DNA from: Beijerinckiaceae bacterium
Lineage (GTDB): Bacteria > Pseudomonadota > Alphaproteobacteria > Rhizobiales > Beijerinckiaceae
Assembly: GCA_947455285.1 (NCBI GenBank)
Contig: CANGOK010000094.1
Coordinates: 1-10,568, forward strand
DNA: 10,568 nucleotides
Direction: 5' to 3'
The notes below the pieces were generated by a model that was given only the letters and a program-made list of their open reading frames with translations, had not been told where the DNA came from and ran no database searches. The position numbers were made by a program, and so were the translations under genes. Positions 6,736 through 10,568 of the stretch are shown one piece after another (the stretch's first letter is position 1; every line of letters begins with the position of its first letter).

Positions 6736-6863
6736 CTGTCGCTCCGTAATGTTGCGTCGAAGCAGAGATAAGCTGCCGCTTGTTGGTCTTCCTTGACAAG
6801 CATCAAACCAAGTCGCGGTTCCCCTGCCCCGCGAACGCCCTAACTTGTCCATAGGAAGGCCCG

Positions 6864-6892
6864 CTTCGCAGACCAACGGTTAAGCCTATATT
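6864..6892 (+). promoter_or_regulatory. Weak candidate promoter for the AsmA-family gene
   Basis: TATATT at 6887-6892 is a fair -10 hexamer, and CTTCGC at 6864-6869 is a poor -35 at 17-bp spacing. Transcription would begin near 6899, at the start of the inverted repeat at 6896-6912. A better -35 match, TTGACA at 6793-6798, has no acceptable -10 at the right distance. The rest of the 217-bp divergent gap (6736-6952) shows no clear minus-strand promoter. Confidence 0.25.
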
Positions 6893-6895
6893 GGG

Positions 6896-6912
6896 AGTCT
6901 GCGATGCAGACT
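6896..6912. repeat. 7-bp inverted repeat in the leader of the AsmA-family gene
   Basis: AGTCTGC and GCAGACT are exact inverted copies separated by GAT. The repeat lies 41 bp before the AsmA-family start and just after a TATATT hexamer, a position suited to an operator or a short leader hairpin. No partner regulator is identified. Confidence 0.4.
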
Positions 6913-6952
6913 GAGTCTCGTTTTCGCCATACGGTCGGGATCCTGTCCGCGC

Positions 6953-8803
6953 ATGAACAAGAAGCTGAGATGGCTCATCGGCGGCGTCGCCGTCGCTGCG
7001 GTGTTGGTTGGCATGGCGCCATGGACCTTTTCTGGGTCGGCCATGCGCAGCGAGCTTGCAGCTCAGGTGCGCGAGACCACAGGCCTCATCGCCGAGGCGA
7101 ACGGGCGCGCGACGCTCGCCCTACTGCCCCGTCCGCGCATCAAGATCGAAGATGTGACGATCCACGATCGCGAGGGCAAGCTTCTCATCAAGTCCGCAGC
7201 GCTGCGCGGCAATCTGCGAGTTCTGCCTGCTTTCGCAGGGCGCATGGAACTCTCATCCCTGTCGCTCGCCGACGCCGAGATCGATGTCGACCTCGACGGC
7301 AAGCCGATGATCGATGAAGGCGCGATCGCGCGAGCCATCGAGGCGCGCTCGGAGACGCGGGAGGCCGCCGCGGCCGACAAGGCGCGCCTCGCCAGCCTTG
7401 CGATCCATAACGGAACCGCGCGACTGACGCGCGGCGGCGCTCTCGTCAGCAAGCTTGATAAAATCGATGCGACGCTTGATTGGCGCAGCCTCAATCGCCC
7501 CGCTGGCCTTAGGGCGACCTTCACTTGGTCTAACGAACAGGTGGATTTGACGGCCTGGCTTGGCCAACCTGCGCAGGTATTGCGTGGCGAGGCTTCGCCT
7601 GTGTCTCTGCGTCTGGAATCCGCGTCCCTTACGCTCAACGCCGATGGGATCGCCACAGGCGGGGCCGCTCCCTCCTATGCCGGCAAATTTCTGGCTGAGG
7701 CACCATCCCTGCGTAATGTCCTCAACCGAAACAATATATATTTACCCCTGCCCGGTGCCCTCGGCGCGCTTTCCCTGAGCGCCGACGCCCGCGCCACCCT
7801 TCGTTCCATTCAGCTCTCCGATTTGCAATTCAAGCTGGATGACGGCGCCTATGAAGGCGCAGTGATCATGTCGGCCTATCAGGGACGCCCGGCGTTGATG
7901 GGCACCCTCGCCACGAAGTCTCTCCAGATTGAGCCCCTTCTCGCCCAAATTCCAAGCCTGCGCGACAACGGCGGACGCTGGAGCGGGGCGCCTCTGCCAA
8001 GGCCTGACCTCGCGCGCGCGGACGTCGACCTGCGCATATCCGCCAACCGCGCCCAATTGGGCCGCACTGAGTTTCGCGACGTCGGCTTTTCAGTGCTCGT
8101 GGCTGGCGGCAAAGCTGAGGTCTCCATCGCCGAAGCCAAGGCCTTCGGCGGTTTGATCAAAGCGCGGCTCGGCGCGCAAGCATCCGCCTCGGGCGTCGGA
8201 TATATCGTGCACGCCAACGCGGGCTTCGCGAAAGTGGACAGCGCGACCATGCTGGGCGAACTTTTTCGAAGCCAGACATTCTCAGGCGAGGCGACCGGAG
8301 ACTTCTCCTTCACCGGCGAAGGCGCAACCATTTCTCAAGTGCTGAACTCCCTCCGCGGGACCGCGAACGTCGATCTCGCCAACGGCGACATTGCGGGAAT
8401 CGATCTTGAAAACGCCCTGCGGCGGCTGGAGAAACAGCCCCTTTCGGTCGCCTCGACCATTCGCAATGGGCGCACCTCCTTCCGCACGGCGCAGCTCAAT
8501 CTCGATGTCGCCACTGGCGTCGCGACGGTTCGCAAGTTCGAGGCTAAGGGCGCAGGCGTGGAGGTTACGGCTTCCGGCGCGGCCTCGATTGCGCGGCGGC
8601 AGCTCGATATCGCGATCCAGGCCCGACAGACCGGACGTGACGACGATCCGGCTGCGCCAAAGCTATCCATGGATCTGAGGGGCAATTGGGACGAGCCCAA
8701 TCTCGTCATTGACGCCCAGAGCCTCATCCGTCGCTCGCAGGCGGCTGCGCCCCTGCTGCGCAGCCCCGCGCAACAAACTATGCCCGACGCCCCCGGCCGG
8801 TAA
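6953..8803 (+). CDS. AsmA-family envelope protein
   Basis: A 616-residue protein anchored by one N-terminal membrane segment (about residues 5-25, LRWLIGGVAVAAVLVGMAPW) with the remainder in the periplasm. The N-terminal AsmA region includes ANGRATLALLPRPRIKIEDV (about 49-68). The AsmA-type C-terminal region (about 443-600) contains FSFTGEGATISQVLNSLRG, VDLANGDIAGIDLENALRRL and a GVEVTASGAASI block. Proteins of this family have repeating beta-groove architecture and are linked to phospholipid transport and outer-membrane homeostasis; a precise role for this copy cannot be read. The family varies widely in length and this size is normal. The ATG at 6953 has only a weak upstream GGGA, but the membrane anchor follows it directly. 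Its last 26 bp overlap the end of potI, which is convergent. Confidence 0.9.
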   Translation: MNKKLRWLIGGVAVAAVLVGMAPWTFSGSAMRSELAAQVRETTGLIAEANGRATLALLPRPRIKIEDVTIHDREGKLLIKSAALRGNLRVLPAFAGRMELSSLSLADAEIDVDLDGKPMIDEGAIARAIEARSETREAAAADKARLASLAIHNGTARLTRGGALVSKLDKIDATLDWRSLNRPAGLRATFTWSNEQVDLTAWLGQPAQVLRGEASPVSLRLESASLTLNADGIATGGAAPSYAGKFLAEAPSLRNVLNRNNIYLPLPGALGALSLSADARATLRSIQLSDLQFKLDDGAYEGAVIMSAYQGRPALMGTLATKSLQIEPLLAQIPSLRDNGGRWSGAPLPRPDLARADVDLRISANRAQLGRTEFRDVGFSVLVAGGKAEVSIAEAKAFGGLIKARLGAQASASGVGYIVHANAGFAKVDSATMLGELFRSQTFSGEATGDFSFTGEGATISQVLNSLRGTANVDLANGDIAGIDLENALRRLEKQPLSVASTIRNGRTSFRTAQLNLDVATGVATVRKFEAKGAGVEVTASGAASIARRQLDIAIQARQTGRDDDPAAPKLSMDLRGNWDEPNLVIDAQSLIRRSQAAAPLLRSPAQQTMPDAPGR

Positions 8804-9566
8804 GCCCAAGCGCCCAACCCGCGAGCAGAACGAGAGCGACCGACGCGATCAAGATGGTGGAGATGGCGTTGATCTCCGGCGTCACGCCAAGGCGCACCTG
8901 CGAATAAATGCGCATGGGCAAAGTCGTCGACCCAGGCCCCGAGGTGAAGCTGGCGATGACGAGATCGTCTACCGAGAGAATGAAGGCGAGGCCATAGCCC
9001 GCGAGAATGGATGGGGCCGCCAGCGGCAGTGTCACGCTAAGCAAAGCGCGCCCCGGCGTCGCGCCAAGATCCATGGCGGCTTCTTCGAGCGAGCGATCCA
9101 GCGTCACGAGACGCGCGTGGACAACGACCGCCACGAAGCACATGCCAAGCGTCGCGTGGGCCACGACCACGGTCCAGAAGCCGCGGGGTATGTCGAGCGC
9201 CACAAAGAGCAGCAGCAACGACAGGCCCGTGATGACCTCGGGCATGACCAGCGGCGCATAGATCATCGAAGCGAAGGCGATGCGTCCCTTGAAGCGTCCG
9301 AACCGCGTCAATGCAATTGCGGCGCAGGTTCCAACGACGGTCGCCAGAAGCGCCGACATCAGCGCCACACGGAGGCTCATCCAGGCGCTGGCGATGAGCT
9401 GGTCGTTTTCGAGCAGCGAGACATACCAGCGCGTCGAGAAACCGCCCCAGACCGTAACGAGCCGCGAGGCGTTGAAGCTGTAGAGCATCAAGAGCGCGAT
9501 GGGCGCGTAGAGAAATGCGAAGCCTAAGAGCAACGCGGCGCTGCGGATGAGGCTGGGTTTGTTCAC
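8778..9566 (-). CDS. potI: Putrescine/polyamine ABC transporter permease PotI
   Basis: A 262-residue inner-membrane permease, with about six membrane segments, that pairs with PotH to form the channel of a polyamine importer. The cytoplasmic EAA loop is at 161-181 (EEAAMDLGAT, then SVTLPLA), which docks on the ATPase. The C-terminal stretch around SVDDLVIASFTSGPG (198-212) and PMRIYSQVRLGVTPE (217-231) closely follows E. coli PotC/PotI. The start is a GTG at 9564-9566 that overlaps the potH stop (GTGA), with GGAGG at 9574-9578 upstream. It is the last gene of the operon; no binding-protein gene follows it. The 3' end overlaps the AsmA-family gene by 26 bp. Transport of a polyamine or a related cationic compound is inferred from similarity; the exact ligand depends on the unseen binding protein. 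Confidence 0.94.
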   Translation of the reverse strand: MNKPSLIRSAALLLGFAFLYAPIALLMLYSFNASRLVTVWGGFSTRWYVSLLENDQLIASAWMSLRVALMSALLATVVGTCAAIALTRFGRFKGRIAFASMIYAPLVMPEVITGLSLLLLFVALDIPRGFWTVVVAHATLGMCFVAVVVHARLVTLDRSLEEAAMDLGATPGRALLSVTLPLAAPSILAGYGLAFILSVDDLVIASFTSGPGSTTLPMRIYSQVRLGVTPEINAISTILIASVALVLLAGWALGLTGRGRRA

Positions 9567-10462
9567 GACCCCGCCTCCGCCATCTGACTGCGCTCATAAA
9601 GCGCCATAGGCCCGACCAACAGGCCAAGCAGAACCACCGCCACCGCGGATGCTGCGGGCCAATCGCGGTTATCGAAAAACTCCACCCAGAGCGTGCGCCC
9701 GATCATCAAAGTATCGGACCCGCCCAAGAGGTCGGGGATGACGAATTCGCCGATCGCGGGGATGAAGACGAGCAGGCATCCGGCGATAACGCCAGACGCT
9801 GACAGCGGAACGGTGACGCGCCAGAAAGCGGCCAGCGGCGGAGCGCCAAGATCGGCTGCGGCTTCGATGAGTTCAGGCGGCTGGCGTGCGATGGCATTGT
9901 AGAGCGGCAGCACCATAAAGGGCAGATAGGAATAGACGATGCCGATCACGACAGCTGTATCGCTGGCGAAAATATGCAGGGGCTCGGAGATTAGGCCGAG
10001 CCTCAGCAATGCGTGGTTGAGCAAGCCCTCGTCCTTGAGGATCGTGATCCAGGCGTAGACGCGGATTAGGAAACTCGTCCAGAAGGGCGCGACGGCGAGC
10101 ACCACAAGAATGGGCCGCAAGCGCAATGGCGCGCGGGCCATGGCGTAGGCCAGCGGATAGGCGACCGCGAGCGTGAAGAGCGTGGAGATCAAGGCGAGGC
10201 GCAGCGACGAAAGATATGCCTGCGCATAGAGCCAATCGTCCGCGAGGCCTGCGTAGGCGGAGAGGCTCAACTCGGCGAATTTCCTGAGGGCTTCCCACCC
10301 ATCGGCAAAATCGAAGACCGGTTTATATGGCGGCTGCGCTATGGCCGCCTCGGACAGCGAAATCTTCACGACGATCAAAAACGGGATCATGAAGAAGACG
10401 ATCAGCCACGCCCATGGCGCGCCAAGCACCAGCCGTTCGGCGAGCGAGCGGTGCGCCTTCAT
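9563..10462 (-). CDS. potH: Putrescine/polyamine ABC transporter permease PotH
   Basis: A 299-residue inner-membrane permease with segments near residues 14-34, 85-108, 116-142, 168-190, 222-244 and 270-289. It is very close to E. coli PotH in blocks such as WTSFLIRVYAW (128-138), IGIVYSYLPFMVLPLYNA (173-190), FIPAIGEFVIPDLLGG (233-248) and EFFDNRDWPAASAVA (261-275). The EAA loop is at 200-220 (EAAADLGAPP, then VTVPL). The long periplasmic stretch between the first two segments (about 35-82) is normal for this subfamily. The ATG at 10462 overlaps the stop of the ATPase gene (ATGA), and no nearby ribosome binding site is evident, so translation is probably coupled. The resemblance is to the putrescine (PotFGHI) rather than the spermidine (PotABCD) branch, although alphaproteobacterial members may carry other amines. 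Confidence 0.95.
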   Translation of the reverse strand: MKAHRSLAERLVLGAPWAWLIVFFMIPFLIVVKISLSEAAIAQPPYKPVFDFADGWEALRKFAELSLSAYAGLADDWLYAQAYLSSLRLALISTLFTLAVAYPLAYAMARAPLRLRPILVVLAVAPFWTSFLIRVYAWITILKDEGLLNHALLRLGLISEPLHIFASDTAVVIGIVYSYLPFMVLPLYNAIARQPPELIEAAADLGAPPLAAFWRVTVPLSASGVIAGCLLVFIPAIGEFVIPDLLGGSDTLMIGRTLWVEFFDNRDWPAASAVAVVLLGLLVGPMALYERSQMAEAGS

Positions 10463-10568
10463 GCCGGCAGCACCCGCGCAGCCTCAGGCGCAAAGCTGAG
10501 GCGCACTTTTGAGCCACGTTCGGGCATTTGTGCGGCGTCGGCGCCAAAACGCGCCACCTTGACCAAAG
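10459..10568 (-). CDS. potG: Polyamine ABC transporter ATPase PotG/PotA, C-terminal end only
   Basis: Only the last 35 residues are in the window. They read through VKVARFGADA, then GSKVRLSFAPEAARVLPA, a fit to the C-terminal TOBE domain of polyamine-type ABC ATPases, which usually ends with a G--V-LSF-PE---VL pattern. The Walker and signature motifs lie beyond the window edge. The TGA at 10459-10461 overlaps the potH ATG, as expected for an operon ordered ATPase, PotH, PotI. The identification relies on this pattern and on the gene order rather than on the short sequence alone. Confidence 0.8.
   Translation of the reverse strand, partial: LVKVARFGADAAQMPERGSKVRLSFAPEAARVLPA

Noticed and set aside
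5878..6771. Open frame of 297 codons on the plus strand opposite the monooxygenase and the small unknown gene
   Set aside because: Both opposite genes have good ribosome binding sites and family similarity; this frame has neither.
6343..6876. Longer version of the small unknown gene starting at 6876 (177 residues)
   Set aside because: The extra 47 residues are not like the family, while the ATG at 6735 has a GGAG upstream and begins the conserved block.
8709..9527. Open frame of 272 codons on the plus strand opposite potI
   Set aside because: Highly charged product rich in Arg, His, Gln and Asp with no domain; potI is certain on the other strand.

Overview
The window looks like chromosomal DNA from a GC-rich alphaproteobacterium, most likely of the order Hyphomicrobiales (Rhizobiales). 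The reasons are a long LexA (236 residues) whose promoter carries the GAAC-N7-GAAC direct-repeat SOS box typical of alphaproteobacteria, a ComEC with the alphaproteobacterial type of C-terminal domain that lacks metal ligands, and dense, often overlapping gene packing. Genus cannot be decided from the sequence alone.

Layout. Bases 1-1801 (+) hold two adjacent paralogous periplasmic solute-binding proteins of the Bug/TctC type, the first cut by the window edge. Bases 1802-2039 are the lexA promoter region. lexA (2040-2750, +) meets comEC (2751-5132, -) stop to stop with no gap, and a perfect 9-bp inverted repeat lies just past the lexA stop, inside the end of comEC. Upstream of comEC on the same strand are a bacterial-luciferase-type flavin monooxygenase of the RutA/SfnG-like branch (5170-6288, -) and a conserved small protein of unknown function (6343-6735, -). 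A 15-bp perfect palindrome overlaps the ribosome binding site of the monooxygenase. A divergent intergenic region (6736-6952) leads to a large AsmA-family protein (6953-8803, +). Its 3' end overlaps by 26 bp a convergent putrescine-type ABC transporter operon on the minus strand, potG (end only), potH and potI, joined by 4-bp stop/start overlaps.

How the genes relate. The potGHI genes form one import system whose binding protein is not in view and could lie upstream of potG. The two Bug-like proteins are probably binding components for organic acids or similar small anions, with no membrane partner in view. lexA is self-regulated by SOS boxes. comEC is the inner-membrane DNA-uptake channel. 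The monooxygenase probably oxidises a small N- or S-containing organic compound, but no flavin reductase or dedicated transporter sits beside it. AsmA-like proteins act in envelope lipid homeostasis. I see no mobile element, CRISPR array, tRNA, rRNA or phage gene, and nothing here amounts to a clearly new multi-gene system. The most interesting signals are regulatory: a composite lexA operator, the palindrome at the monooxygenase ribosome binding site, and the lexA/comEC junction.
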